In this document: in pieces, positions 46,249-58,998 of the stretch
Layout of the letters: each line of letters opens with the position of its first letter
How positions within the stretch are numbered: position 1 is the stretch's first letter
Source: Panax quinquefolius
Taxonomy: Eukaryota > Streptophyta > Magnoliopsida > Apiales > Araliaceae
Reading direction: 5' to 3'
NCBI GenBank assembly: GCA_020205615.1
Contig: CM035168.1
Span: 8,250,237 to 8,314,236 of the forward strand
Length of the DNA: 64,000 nucleotides
Notes under the pieces: model-generated
What the model saw: the letters and a program-made list of their open reading frames with translations, nothing else
The model's database searches: none
What the model was told of the DNA's origin: nothing
Made by a program: the position numbers and the translations under genes

Positions 46249-47571
46249 TGTGACGCCCCCAAAATAAGTATACATCACCCATCTTGAGTCGCCAAATACT
46301 TGGTACAAAATTCAAATACAACTTAATTATACAACAGTCGTGTAAAATACGACAAAACATAATCTAAGAGTTTTAATAAGAATATTATCATCTAGACAAT
46401 ATCCACACTCAATGGAGTCCTCATTACATTTATTGTCACACTATTTAACAGAATAGTGAGGACTACTAATGCTATCATCTGGACCGTCACCCCATTCCCC
46501 AACTAGTCCCGGCTACATTCTCATTTCCTAAAGTGATCAATGAAAGAAAGGGTGAACTCAACTAGCCCAATAAGAAATATTATGACTAAGATAATGCAGA
46601 ATAAATTATCATTAGTCTTCAACAATGTTAAACTGATAAAATACAATAGACATCAAGTTTAACTGCAGCGGAATAAGCAATCCATTAGAAGAGTCAAGTA
46701 GAGCATAATATCTATTGTCTTCTATGATTTAAAATGTTTTCATCAATTTTTATCGCTAAGACTCAGCTTAATAAATAAACCACATCATCGAATCATCCCT
46801 GCACTACGGGCCAATGATATTCATTAAATCATCAATGGTAGTTCCAACACAATGGAACTATCAATTTCATCTTTAATCAACACGAACTTATTCATCATTA
46901 ATATTATAACTCACAATATTTAACAATCAGGTCGTTCACAGGAAAGAGGGGGCTTTTCAATAAGGACTTCTCTTTATTGGCGCGCAATTAGATGACCAAA
47001 CCTCTCCTTGACAGAACTTCTAGACATTGTAAATATTGCAATTTAATAATATGAATAACTTTGTCGTCTCAATTATTGATTTAATAATATAACATATTAT
47101 GCAGATGATACTGTGACAATAATCGAATCAATAATATGAGAGATATGATACAACAATTACTGTAGCAATAATTAAGTATAACTGAGTGACTTCTTACGTA
47201 AGCATCAATAATCAATACAGGTGTGTGCTACTACGCAACCACGCAGACATTCATACTTTAACTAATGGGTAGTTCAGCAGTTTTAACGGTAACACTTTCG
47301 TCGTTATTTTTATAAAAAGATAATTCTGTCGTTTTCTAACTACGACAATACTTCTGTTGTGGGATCCACCAATGATTGTGTCGTCGTACTGATATTCCCC
47401 GACAAAAAGAATATTCCCCGACCAATCGAATATTATATAACCACTTGCTTACTTTGCAAAATTTGTAAATATTACCCACAACTATAACATTATATCAAAT
47501 CCACACCATAATATTAAAAAAAAATATTTCGAGAAATTTAAATCTTTATTCATAAATTTTGGGGTCTCACA
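46249..47571 (-). repeat. LTR 2 of E/F (shared middle LTR), promoter region deleted
   Basis: 1323 bp, termini TGTGACGCC...TCTCACA. At about 46838 the R/U5 side jumps directly to U3 (AGTTCCAACACAATGGAAC), so the hairpin minisatellite and TATA region are missing. It abuts gag F directly at 47572 without polypurine tract or pol. Confidence 0.9.
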
Positions 47572-48688
47572 GTCCCAGCTGGACTTGATTTCGCTACAGG
47601 ATAAAATCGAGCTATGTGACCATCTTTTCCACAACTAAAACATACCTTGGAAGGCTGTGAATAGTTTGGACTTATGTGTCCCTCCTCTCCGCATCTATAG
47701 TATCTAACTGGCGGTCGTTCTCCACCCCTAGAATTTGTTGCTGTTGCTAACGACTTCCCATAATCGTTAAATCCTCTCTTCTTGAATTTTCCACTTCTAT
47801 TATCTTGGCCGTGATTACCACCGAAGTGTTTACCATTCTTAGCATGATAATTTCCTCCACGATGGTTATCGTTATTCCGATGGTCGTTGCCACCGGTACG
47901 ATTATTATCGTGTTGTTGGTCGTTGCCTTTTGGTTGTGCTGACTCATTATCGCGCTCCAATAACTAAGCCATATTCACAACATCTAAATATAAATAAAGT
48001 TTTTGAGAAATGAGGTATTGACGTATATCGGGTTTCAAACCTCTTAGAAACATTCGCGTCATTCGCTCCTCATTATCGACCAAATGGGATGCAAACCAGG
48101 ATAACTCCGCAAATTTAGCCTCGTATTGCGACACGATGATATTGTTTTTCTCCAACTTTATAAACTCCACCTCTTTCATGTGATGAATACTTTCGGGAAA
48201 GTACTTGTCGTTGAACAACTCTTGGAACTTCTCCCAAGACATCTTGAGTGCGTTAGGCTGGGTAAGTTTTATAAATTCCCACCAGTAATCTGCCTCTTCA
48301 CGCAACATAAAGGTGGCAAAGGGAATATTTTGCTCCTCGGAGCATCCCTAGACATCAAATATCTTAGTGATCTGCTTTAACCACGTCTCCGCCTTAAGTG
48401 GTTTTGGCTTTCCCAAAAACTTCGGCGGTCCCAACTCTTTGAACTGCTTAGCAGTGACCAACCGTGGGTTGCCATTATTTCCACCTATATTTTGAACAAG
48501 AGTCTCTCTTACCTGATGTTGCATGAATTGCATAAAGCCTCTGAACATCCCATCGTTCATCATTTCATCGGTGTTGTTATTTACCTGAGGATTATTGTCT
48601 TCTGTTGCACATTATCTCAGGTATTGATCGTTGGTGACTCAACGATCTCTGTGTGTTTCATTCTCGATCTAACATTTTTAGATGCCAT
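47572..48688 (-). pseudogene. Element F gag, 3' end cut by LTR 2
   Basis: From the ATG at 48688 (MASKNV...) on the minus strand. Capsid blocks FRGFMQFMQHQVRETLVQN, FKELGPPKFLGKPKPLK, MSWEKFQELFNDKYFPESIH and MKEVEFIKLEKNNIIVSQYE are open in two long frames. The linker NRTGGNDHRNNDNHRGGN leads to zinc knuckles YYRCGEEGHISPNY and CFSCGKDGHIARFY, each with Cys-to-Tyr changes. The reading ends in KSSPAGT where the LTR begins, so the gag tail and all of pol are gone. Confidence 0.9.
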
Positions 48689-48862
48689 TTTCAAACACTG
48701 TCACAAAACAAGGGTTAATTAACATATCACATATTATCCCTATACTCTGACCGACCAATTAAATACCAAATAAACTTAGGTAGGTCATACTAGCGAAGGA
48801 ATTCCCCGTATCTTCCCTCCTAGTTCTTGTCTCACAGCTCAGCCAGTGATCATATCCCTAAG

Positions 48863-48874
48863 CTTTGATACCAA
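48863..48874 (-). other. Primer binding site of element F
   Basis: On the minus strand TGGTATCAAAGC, two bases from the LTR end at 48876. Confidence 0.85.
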
Positions 48875-48875
48875 C

Positions 48876-51800
48876 TGTGATGCCCCCAAAACAGGTATAC
48901 ATCCCCCATCTTGAGTCGCCAAATACATGGTACAGAATACAAATACAAACTTAATTATACAAACGTCGTGAGATATACGACAAAACATAGCTGAGAGTTT
49001 AAACGTGAATATTGTCTTCTAGACAATATCCACTCTCAAATAGAGTCCTCATTACATTTATTGTCACACTATTTTATAGAATAGTGAGTACTACTATAAC
49101 ACCATCTCGGACCATCACTCCATTCCCCGACTAGTCCCGGCTACATTCTCATTTCCTGAAGAGAACAATGAAAGCAAAAGGGTGAGCTCAACTAGCCCAG
49201 TAAGAAATATTATGACTAAGATAATGCAGGATAAATTATCATTAGCTTTCAACAATGTTAAACTGATAAAATGTAATAGACATCAAGTTTAACTGCAGCG
49301 AAATAAGCAATCCATTAGAAGAGTCAAGTAGAGCATGATATCTACTATCTTCTATGATTTAAAATGTTTTCATCAATTTTTATCGCTGAGACTCGGCTTA
49401 ATAAATAAACCACATCACCGAATCATCCCTGCATTACGGGCCAAGAATATTCATTAAATCATCAATGGTCATGACTATACCGAATAATTCCTGATCATAA
49501 TCATACCAAAAACTATCCATCAATGCACTACATGCCACTGAGGACTTTTACCACATCATTTATAACATTACGGTGTCATGATTATCTAAGAATGATCCAC
49601 GTCATAATCATACCAAGTCCATCTATGCACATAAGCCAAAGATGACTTTCATCACAATATAAGCATGAGGATGATGACAATGACATAATAATTCAATAAA
49701 ACTAGTTCAATAATAAATTTTAAAGATTTATAAGTTAATTTATCACGAAATCAATTACGTCCAAATTGTCAACACGACATCGCTTTGTGGAGTAAAATTC
49801 AAGAATGCTCAAAAGAATATTTCTATGAAAAGATCTTTGGATGAAGCGCTTGAAATATCCGAGGATATTCTACTAATTTAAGTGGAGTATAGAAGCCAAA
49901 ACTTTAACCAACCGAGTATAATAGAATATATGAAAGCTGCAAATGGATTTTCGCCATTATCACGGTAATCCACGTAGATGCAGATCATTTCCACAATTTA
50001 ATAAGGAATGAATACGAAGGATCATTCACCATGCATGCGCAGTAATCCACATAGGCAAAGTTATTCCAATGAATAATAAAGAATAGAATAATGTAAGAAT
50101 TCACCAGGCATACGATGAGGCCGCATGCAGACGAGGTTATTCCCAACAGAATAATAAAGAATGGAACCGGTCGTATGTAATCCGCATGCATGTGATATTC
50201 CAACAGAATAATAAAGAATGGAACCCGGTCATGCGTAATTCGCACAGACAGGATGTTCCAAAAAAATAATAAAGAATGAAATAACAACAGAATTCACCAG
50301 GCATGCAATAGAATGCACAGACAGGTTATTCAAACAGAATAATAATGAATGAAATAACAGAAGAATTTCACCATGTATGCAGTACTTCGCATAGACAGGT
50401 TATTCCAACATAAAAATAAAGAATGGAATAACAACTCTTACGAGTATTGAAAGAAAATAACTCTCTTCATGAATACGAAAGAATAATACCCCTTACCTTG
50501 GAAGAAATTGGATATTGGAATAGTGAGGTTGCAGACTTCTCTTCTTCTTTCTCTCTATAATTTCTCTCTATAATAATTGCTCTAAATCTTTAGTGAATTG
50601 GTGAGAAATGAAGGAAAAATGAACTTCTATTTATCGAAAAATATAGTTTCGATAATTTCATGTTTTGGGGCTCGAAATATTACAGTATAATACCTTCCTT
50701 TTTTTCTTCCTTTTTAATTTAGTCCTGCAAGTATTATCAAACTTGCACCACCTCCCCTAATAGTAAATCATGTGAATCAATAGTAAATCATGTGAATCAA
50801 TAGTTCTAAACATGTGAAAAAATTAATTATAGTATAGTACCTTCAACTATACCTCAATTTTTTACTTTGTCATGTAAGTATTATCAATCTTGCACCAACT
50901 TCCCTAATAGTAAATGAATGTGAATCAATAGTACACACATGTGAACACATAGTTATAATCATGTGAATCAATAGCAATTAATTGCTCATTTATCCGGTTA
51001 ATTACCCGATTGGTCAATATAACCTCCAGACATGAATTATTATCGAAATAAATGTCAATTTCCACTAACACTAATAATTCCCACACAATGGAACTATCAA
51101 TTTTATCTTTAATCAACACGAACTTATTAATATTATAACTCACAATATTTAACAATCAGGTCGTTCCCAGGAAAGAGGGGGCGTTCCGATAAGTATTTCT
51201 CCTTATTGGCGCGCAATTAAGTGACCAAACCTCTCCTTGACTGAACTTCTAGACATTGTCGATATTGCAAATAATAATATGAATAACTTTGTCGTCTCAA
51301 TTATTGATTTAATAATATAACATATTATACGGATGATACTGATGACAATAATTGAATTAATAATATGAGAGATATGATGCAAAGAATTATTGTAGAGTAA
51401 TAATTGAGTATAACTGAGTGACTTCTTACGTAAGCATCAATAATCAATACCGTGTGCTACTATGCAACCACGTGTATAAATTGTACTTTTGTCTAAAAAT
51501 TCCGATATTTACAGGGTATACTCCTATTATATACATGTACTCCCAATAAAAATTTCACCAATTTTGGAATTAACCACAAGGAGTTCTAAGGGTTTACTTT
51601 TAAAATACTCTTTTCCCATAAAATCCATAACTCTTAATCTATACATCCAAAAATCGCCATTTTTGGACACAATCTAGAAAACTCATCAAATTATCATTTC
51701 AATTTTTTTCAGAATTTTTGAGGGTCAAAAAAATTACAAAACTGCCCCTGGTAGGAACCCCTTTTGAATGAAAATACTATTCATATGAATACAAAGGATC

Positions 51801-52392
51801 ATTCACCATGCATGCGGTAATCCACATTGATAGGTTATTCCAATAGAATAATAAATAATGAAATAACAGAAGAATTCACCATGCATGCGATGAGATCGCA
51901 GCACAGAAAAGTTATTCTCAATGTAATAATAAAGAATGGAACCAGTCGTATGTAAACGCGTGATGTAGGATATTCCAATGTAATAATAAAGAATTGAATA
52001 ACAATGTAATTCACAAGGCATGCGATAGACCGCATGACGATGTGTCATGCACTATAGGCCACGCCAGACATATTCTTTGTACTTTTACTACTAGGGTAGT
52101 TCAACAGTTTTAATGGTAATACTTTTGCCGTTATTTTTATAAAACGATAATTATGTCATTTTCTATCTATGACAATACTTCCATTGTGGGGTCCACCAAT
52201 GATTGTGCCATCATACAGATATTACCTGACAAAAAGAATATTCCCCGACTAATCGAATATTATATAACAACTTGCATACTTTGCAAAATTTATAAATATT
52301 ACCCATAACTATTATATCAAATTCACACTATAATATTCAAAAAAATATTTCGAGAAATTTAAATTTTTATTCATAAAATTTGGGGTCTCACA
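48876..52392 (-). repeat. LTR 3 of E/F (5' LTR), with a foreign stretch in U3
   Basis: 3517 bp, termini TGTGATGCCCC...TCTCACA. It is full length, but about 51475-52040 interrupts U3: 51475-51770 matches the other LTR subfamily (compare 9040-9300) and 51780-52040 is a second copy of the hairpin minisatellite. U3 then resumes at about 52060. The first hairpin minisatellite is at about 50000-50430, and the TATA region near 50625-50635 has decayed. Confidence 0.88.
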
Positions 52393-54224
52393 CATCTAAT
52401 TGCACGCCAATAAGGAGAAATCCTTATCGAAAAGCCCCCTCTTTCCTAAGAACGGCCTGGTTGTCATTATTGTGATTCTGTAATATTGTTTGTGAATAAT
52501 TAATTATTGATTTATATGATAAGAAAATATTTATTTTATGTGGATATAAATGAAAGAATTAATATTGAGGTGTTTTATCAGTATTTTGTCGGAATGGAGG
52601 TATTAAAAATCATCCGTATATGGATTTCGAACATTTTCTGTTTGGAATTTAGAAAAACTTAATGCTACAAAGTTGTAGAGAATTCGATTTTCTATGGAAT
52701 GGACATAAAATTCGTATTTTTCTGATAAAAGGGCTATTTATTATGAATTATTGAAGTTTCAGAAATAAATATTTTTATTAAATTATGGGGGGGAGGCACT
52801 TTTGTTTTTTTTTTGTGGAAAATGCTAAAATGGTAGGCTGCAAATTCAAAGTGGGATTCTAAATATTCAAAGTGGTGTGCTTGAAATAAAATATTAATAT
52901 TTTATTATTTAGTCTTCTTTGGCGTTCTAGCATTTTCTTATAAATATGTGCTTAGGTTAGAATTAAAAATCACACCAGAAACATAAGCATTCTCTCTCTA
53001 TATTATCGAGCGTATTTTTGTGAGTATTTAGATACTTTGAGAGTTGCTATTCAGTGCAAGTTTCCTTCAACATTTCATCCGATATTCCAGTCAGAAGTAC
53101 TGTTCTTATGAGGTAAGAGATGTTATTTTCTTAGTAAATGATATTATTTTCTTCATTATCATTATGCTGAAATATTCATATGAATTTTATTGTGAAATTT
53201 CTACCTTTTTGTGTCGGGGTTACTATTTATTATACAATCTTATTCACGATATCTGAGCCTTTATTCACAAATACGACACTATTCACCAAAAAATAAAATT
53301 TTCTCTTCTTTGTCCCAGATGTCTATTATGGTTACTATCTTTGATTGTATCCATGTTTTGATTTTCATTCTTCAATGTTACTCTATTATGGTTTATTATG
53401 GAGTATTTTTAAACTTGAATTATCTAAAGTACGAATCTCTAATCTTTGTTCTTTTGTCTCACTGGATTCGTTCTTTAAAATATTTTTCATCATCCTTAGT
53501 CCTTTATGGTGATACTTGATGAATATCTTTGGCCTGTAGTGCAAAGATGAATGATTACCTGATGAATATCTTTGGCCCGTAGTGCAAAGATGAACAGGTG
53601 TTGAGATGAACATAACCAACTGGTGATACAAATGAATATCTTTGGCCCGTAGTGAAAAGATGAATATTTGATTCAAAATGTATATTGATTGATGTTACAG
53701 GAATAAAATATTGATGATGGACTTTTAAATTCATAGATGATAGTAGATTTCATTCTCTATTTAACTCTTCTAATGAATTGTTATTTCCGCTGCGAATATT
53801 GATCTAAAACTGGTTGTGCATTATATTTTATCTTATTTGTTGAAGGCTAACGATAAATTGTTGTTCTTTATCTTAGTCATAATATTCTTTACTGGGCTAG
53901 TTGAGCTCACCCTTTTTCTTTTTGTTCTATTTTTCTTCTCAGGAGGTGAGAATATAACAGGATCTAGCCGGGGCATGGAGTGATGGTTCTAGAAAGTTGC
54001 TTTAGCAATCCTCACTATTTTTTTAAAATAGTGTATCAATAATTGTAATGAGGACTTTATTTGAGTGTGGATATTGTCTAGAAGACAATATTTGTATTTA
54101 AACTCACAGTTTATGTGTTGTCATATTTTGCACGATAATTGTATTAATGAAGTTGTAGTTATTTTTGTACCATATATTTGGCGACTCAGAATGGGTGATG
54201 TATACCTATTTTGGGGGCGTCACA
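52393..54224 (+). repeat. 3' LTR of D, second part
   Basis: Begins with the right duplication CATCT (52393-52397), continues AATTGCACGCCAATAAGG and ends GGGGGCGTCACA. From 52787 on it is nearly identical to the D 5' LTR (35346-36764). It contains the TTTGGCCCGTAGTGCAAAG minisatellite (53515-53665). Confidence 0.9.
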
Positions 54225-54326
54225 ATTGCTATGATGGAAGAAGAGTTGAAGACAAAGATCGAACTTATCAAGAAAGAAGAAAGGCTTATCCAAGGATGGA
54301 GGAAGGAGTTAAAAGACCAATTACAG
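54225..54326 (+). pseudogene. MED28-like coiled-coil exon fragment
   Basis: Starting exactly at the LTR end, the frame reads IAMMEEELKTKIELIKKEE, then RLIQGWRKELKDQLQ, and then passes into repeat DNA. The charged heptad-like helix with IQGWRKELKDQL closely resembles, from memory, the C-terminal coiled coil of plant Mediator subunit 28, a nuclear coactivator protein. The upstream part of the gene should lie left of D but is not in the window (it was lost or displaced with the deletion at 35346). About 34 codons remain, so this is a fragment and not a gene. It could also be another coiled-coil protein. Confidence 0.55.
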
Positions 54327-54334
54327 TTTTTTTA

Positions 54335-55190
54335 TACCAAGGTAACCAAACGGTCATACCAAGGTAACCAAACTGCATACCAAGGTAACCAATCCACCTC
54401 TACACCTTCAGATTTTTCATAGTGCAATTGGTAACCAAACATTCACACCAAGGTAACCAAACTTTCATACCAAGGTAACAAAACCTTCATACTAAGGTAA
54501 CCAATCCACATCCACACCTGCAATTTTTTCATAGTGCAGTTGGTAGCCAAACATTCATACCAAGGTAACCAATTCAGTGTTATTAGGTTACCAATTTATT
54601 TTGAATATGATGCAGTTGGTAGCCAAACCTTCATGCAGTGGGTAGCCAAACCTTCATACCAAGGTAACCAATTCAGTTTTATTCAGTTACCAATTTATTT
54701 TGAATGTGATGCAGTTGGTAGCCAAACCTTCATGCAGCTGGTTGCCAAACTTTCAGACCAAGGTAACCAATTCATACTGCAGGTGTGGAGGTAGATTGGT
54801 TACCTTAGTATAAAATTTTGGTTACCTTGGTACGAAAGTTTGGTTATCAACATTACATTACACATCACTTTCTTATCTCTCTCTTTCCTATGCAGTGTTC
54901 TTATTTTCCTTTGGACATGAAATTGGAATCGGAATTTTCGGACATGAAAAAATTGTGAAAATCAAATATCCACCTTCTTTCTCCATCCCATCGACCATTT
55001 TGTGGTTGACTCTCGCTCTGTCTCACCGGTGAAGGGGGAAGAGGAAGATGACGTTGTCAAACCTTCAGACCAAGGTAACCAATTCAGTTTTATTAAGTTA
55101 TCAATTTAGTTTGAATGTGATGCAGTTGGTAGCCAACTATTCATACAAAGGTAACTATTTTAGTTTTTGTGGGTAACCAAATAGTCATAA
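54335..55190 (+). repeat. GGTAACCAA-rich irregular tandem repeats
   Basis: CCAAGGTAACCAA with spacers such as ACTTTCATA and ATTCAGTTTTATT recurs many times, with larger units (about 125 bp containing GATGCAGTTGGTAGCCAAAC) at 54530-54780 and 55060-55150. Near 54795-54845 the motif appears inverted (TTGGTTACCTTGG), so hairpins can form. Open frames with YQGNQ repeats are by-products. Non-repeat islands at 54860-55060 have no clear coding signal. Confidence 0.85.
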
Positions 55191-57418
55191 ATAAAATTTA
55201 GAACAGTAAGAGTTACATCTATTTATTTTTAATTTTTTTGTAAGGCGAATCTTCATCTTCTTCTCATTGGCGTTTTGGACAACGGAGATTCGCGGCGGAG
55301 TAGCGGAGGAGAGAGCTACTGTGAGGGAGATGAAAATTTGAATTTGAATTTGTTTTTGTTGTTAGATCCCAGATATTTGAATTTAAATTATTAATTATGG
55401 CAGTTATTTCTCCTTGATTTTAGGTTTCCTTGAGAATTGCGTTATTTTTATAATTATTTTGTGGATGCACTAATAGTATAATTACTTCCTAATTATTGTA
55501 TATTAGTGTTAATGACCCTTTTATTATTTCGAAAAAAATAGTCTTAAGTCTATTTTTAAAACTAAACATGAGATTTGAAATTAATAATCCAATCCCAATT
55601 GTAATCATTGCAAATAAATATAGCCTTACAGGATAGTTTTGATCCAGGCCCTTTATTGTGCAAAGGATTGGTACCTTAGGGGAGACAAGAACTTAGAGAG
55701 GCATGTTAATTTATCTTTATATTGTTGGGGGGTCAAGGTTCGACTATTTCTGGGCTCATTAGTACAGGAAGATGGGGATTAATCCAAATAAACATGGGCT
55801 ATTGTAATTGGGATTCATTTACCATATGGAGCTTCTTCACGTACATGTAGTTGGATCAAATCTATTTGATTTTTGTTTTGAATTTGAAGCCTAATCATTT
55901 GGATTTTTGACTGTTATTTATGGCGCAAATATACATTGATTTGTTCATTGCCTAATTCATCTTGTCAACATAAACACTACTATCATGTTAACGATTAGCA
56001 TGGGAAAAAGGGTAATGTTTGGGGTTTTAACGAGCATAAGGGATAATTCTTTTTGAAAATTATTAAATTCATAACAAAAAATATTATTTTCACTCGCCAT
56101 AGATCCTATAGCGACGGTTTTCAGCGTCGTTATATATCTACAACGACATTTTTCTTGTGGAAATAACAAAAAGTGTTGTGGATTTAACAATTTCCTTTTT
56201 TTTGTAATTTATTATAGAAATTGATATTTTTATATAAAAAAATTATATTTTTACGTGATATTTCTTATATGAATAGTGAATGGGTTTCACTTCCATGTGA
56301 TGTAGAAATATCAATTTCTCTTTATTATATCGTAAAATATTATTAGTCGCATTCAATTTTATATCATTTAAGAAATATTTAATTAAGACAATAAATTTGA
56401 GTCCCTAACATTTTTTTAATTAGGAGAATTGTTAAGTGCACCTCCAATGTATGTGTCCAAGGTATCTTAGAAATTAAAGTAAAATTTACATTGTTTTTGT
56501 GGATTGGAGAAGAAAATAAATGGAGAAGATTTTAAAAGTTACGACAGAAAAGAGAAGAGTAAAAAAGAGAGTAAATTTCTTTTCCTTGTTTTTGTAAGTT
56601 TTGAAACAAAATATAAAATATTACTCCATTCGTTTTAAATTATAAAATTATTATTAATTTTTCAAAAGTTAATTTGAGAAAAGTTAAAAATCAAGATTAT
56701 ATACATTCATTTAATTTTAGTCATTATAATAATAAATATTATAAATTATCTAAAAATAATTCTAAATTGAGAATAAAAAGGACTCTGTAAATTAGTGTTT
56801 TAAAACCGTCCCATAAGAATATGTCAATTCTACATTTTGAGTGAAAATCAAGGAGTTTTAATTGTGTTAAAATAATTAAATGAATTTTATCAAGGAAAAT
56901 AATATTATATAAGTTGGCTATTTTAACGTTTATTATTCTTTTATCATATTAATTTTAAATTTTAAATTTTAAATATCTCAAATTAATTTTGTAAAAATTA
57001 ATAATAATCTTTTAATTTGGGAATACACTATTATTTTATTTATTCTTCTTAGATCACTTTTATATTTTGGTAATATAAAAATTATACAAGTCTTTAACCA
57101 ATTTCTTCTCATATAAATTAGTCAAAGGTTTGAGACAGAGACTTTGAATAAGTAAATTGTGCATGCATACCATTTGAAGGGAAATGAAACTTCATGCAAA
57201 AAACTTCTTGATGAGGAAATTAACATTCATCAATGCTTAAAATCATTAGGTTTCCATATGATGAATTGCATGTAGTTAAAAAAAACATACATAAAAATAG
57301 AAGCAAGAAGCATCATGGGTTTGCAGTTTCCTAATTAAGATCGAGCAGCCTTTGTGTGCTTTAACGTTAAAGAACCTAGATTATTAATTATTACTGTCCC
57401 TTCTGCGCATGCTTTGAT

Positions 57419-57420
<2 letters not shown>
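55191..57420. other. AT-rich intergenic stretch without recognised genes
   Basis: No coding sequence is supported. A GC-richer patch at 55245-55345 (GGAGATTCGCGGCGGAGTAG) could be a former 5' UTR or gene edge. At 56095-56160 the text ATAGCGACGGTTTTCAGCG with a TTTTTCTTGTGG end recalls a CACTA-derived or MITE terminus, but no partner was found. Confidence 0.5.

Positions 57421-57470
<50 letters not shown>
57420..57470. repeat. (TC)n(TA)n microsatellite
   Basis: About 20 bases of TC followed by about 30 of TA, bordering the hairpin-ended element at 57471. Confidence 0.95.
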
Positions 57471-57471
<1 letters not shown>

Positions 57472-58289
57472 CAAACGTTGTAAAAAAGAATCTAACCTTA
57501 CAACACATCGTAACCTATTTTGTTAAGATTAAACGGTTTAATAGAGCTCCACAATATTAAATTGTGGACGCTAGGTATGGCAAAATGTTTCCCGTGTAGA
57601 TGTCAAATTCAATTTTTTTTTTAGTTTTCAAGTCTCCCAAAAGATCGACTTCCTTCATCGATTCCCTCTTTTTGTCATTCTCAAGTAATAGTAGTATCTC
57701 TATATATACACTCGCCCTTTTTTTTTTTGGAAACAATTGAGAAATTAACAGGAGGAAGTACTTTGACTATGCAAAAAGTTAAAACAAGACAAGACTATAA
57801 TCTAATAATTCGATCCCTAACTCCCGAAGGGATTTTCGATAGCCGAATCCTTCTCCCGAGAAGATTTTCAATAGGCGAATACTTCTCCTGAAGAGATTTT
57901 CGATAGTCGAATTTTTCACCCGAAAGAATTTTTGATAGCCCGAAGTAATCGTCTCAGTCTCGAATTTATTTGCACCGAAGTCATTTGGCATCCGCAGTTT
58001 AATACTGCGTAGCCAAGAAAACTAAAAAAAAAATTGAGTTTGGCCAATACGACGTCGTTGGCCAATTGGCCTGCCATACTTAGCGTCCGCATGTTAACAA
58101 TGCGGACAATATTTTTTTAAAAGTAGAACTTTTACAAGGAGTGTATTTTGGACATTTGTCTCATCCACAATATTAAACTGCGGAATACTGAAAACTAAAC
58201 TGCGGACGATCTCACTATTTAACTATTCGATTGTCAAATGGAAGGTCGCGATGTGTTGTAAGACTAAACTTTTTTTTTACAACGTTTGC
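57471..58289. mobile_element. MITE-like element 1 with about 40-bp inverted ends
   Basis: The left end GCAAACGTTGTAAAAAAG... continuing to CTTACAACACATCG (57471-57512) and the right end (58245-58289, reverse complement GCAAACGTTGTAAAAAAAAA, then CTTACAACACAT) are inverted repeats. TA flanks both sides. The interior has four diverged units of CCCGA(A/G)(A/G)GATTTTCGATAG at 57820-57945. No transposase frame is seen. Superfamily unclear; a TA target fits Tc1/Mariner-like or microsatellite-targeting MITEs. Confidence 0.7.
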
Positions 58290-58328
58290 TATGGATGCAT
58301 ACCATATATATATATATATATAAATGGT
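58290..58328. repeat. (TA)n between two hairpin elements, itself palindromic
   Basis: TATGGATGCATACCAT, a TA run, then ATGGTATGCATCCATA: a perfect inverted pair around the microsatellite. Confidence 0.85.
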
Positions 58329-58998
58329 ATGCATCCATAGCAACCAGTAGCTATGAAATTATTCCAGCAACCCAAAAAAAGAGCAAGCCACTACAACTTG
58401 TAGCGGCTAGGACAACTTCAACATAATAATATTAATATTTTATAATATTAGTATTAATAATATTTATATTAATAATTTTAATAACTAATATGAATATTAA
58501 TACTAATATTACTATTATTCTTATTGATATAAATATTAATAATATTATCAACTAATATTAATCCAACTATGTTTCTAATAATTTACTCCATCCGCACTCT
58601 AATAGAACCTAATACAATACATGAGTAAATTAGTTACGGGAAGTAAATTATTGAAACTACATAGTTGGATTAATATTAGTTAGTAATATATTAATATTAA
58701 TATTATAAATATTTATATTAATAAGAATAATAGTAATACTAGTATTAATATTAATATTAGTTATTATTATTATTAATATTAATATTATAAAATATTAATA
58801 TTAATATTATTAATATAAATAATAATAATAATAATAATATTACAAAATATTAATATTATTATGTTAAGTTGTCCTATTCGCTACAAGTTGTAGTGGCATG
58901 TCCCAATTTAATTATCCCGACCACTATAACTTGTAGTGACTTGTTCCTTTTTTTTAGGTTGCTCGAATAGTCTCCTAGCAACCGGTTGTTATGGATGC

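Larger units (their letters stand above)
42238..52392 (-). mobile_element. Three-LTR chromovirus composite E/F inserted in D
   Basis: On the minus strand the order is LTR (48876-52392), PBS, gag F, LTR (46249-47571), PBS, gag and deleted pol E, polypurine tract, LTR (42238-43789). The outer flanks are CACCT (42233-42237) and CATCT (52393-52397), a 5-bp duplication with one mismatch, so the whole composite behaves as one insertion into the D 3' LTR. Joining the D LTR across it gives the text seen in uninterrupted LTRs (GGTCACCTAATT...). Confidence 0.85.

Noticed and set aside
42238..47571. Element E as a simple two-LTR insertion with its own target duplication
   Set aside because: The flanking five bases (CACCT on the left, GTCCC on the right) do not match; the left flank instead pairs with CATCT at 52393, which supports the three-LTR composite.
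55957..56190. 77-codon minus-strand frame as a gene
   Set aside because: It is AT-rich with no domain resemblance, and it overlaps the possible CACTA/MITE end at 56095-56160.
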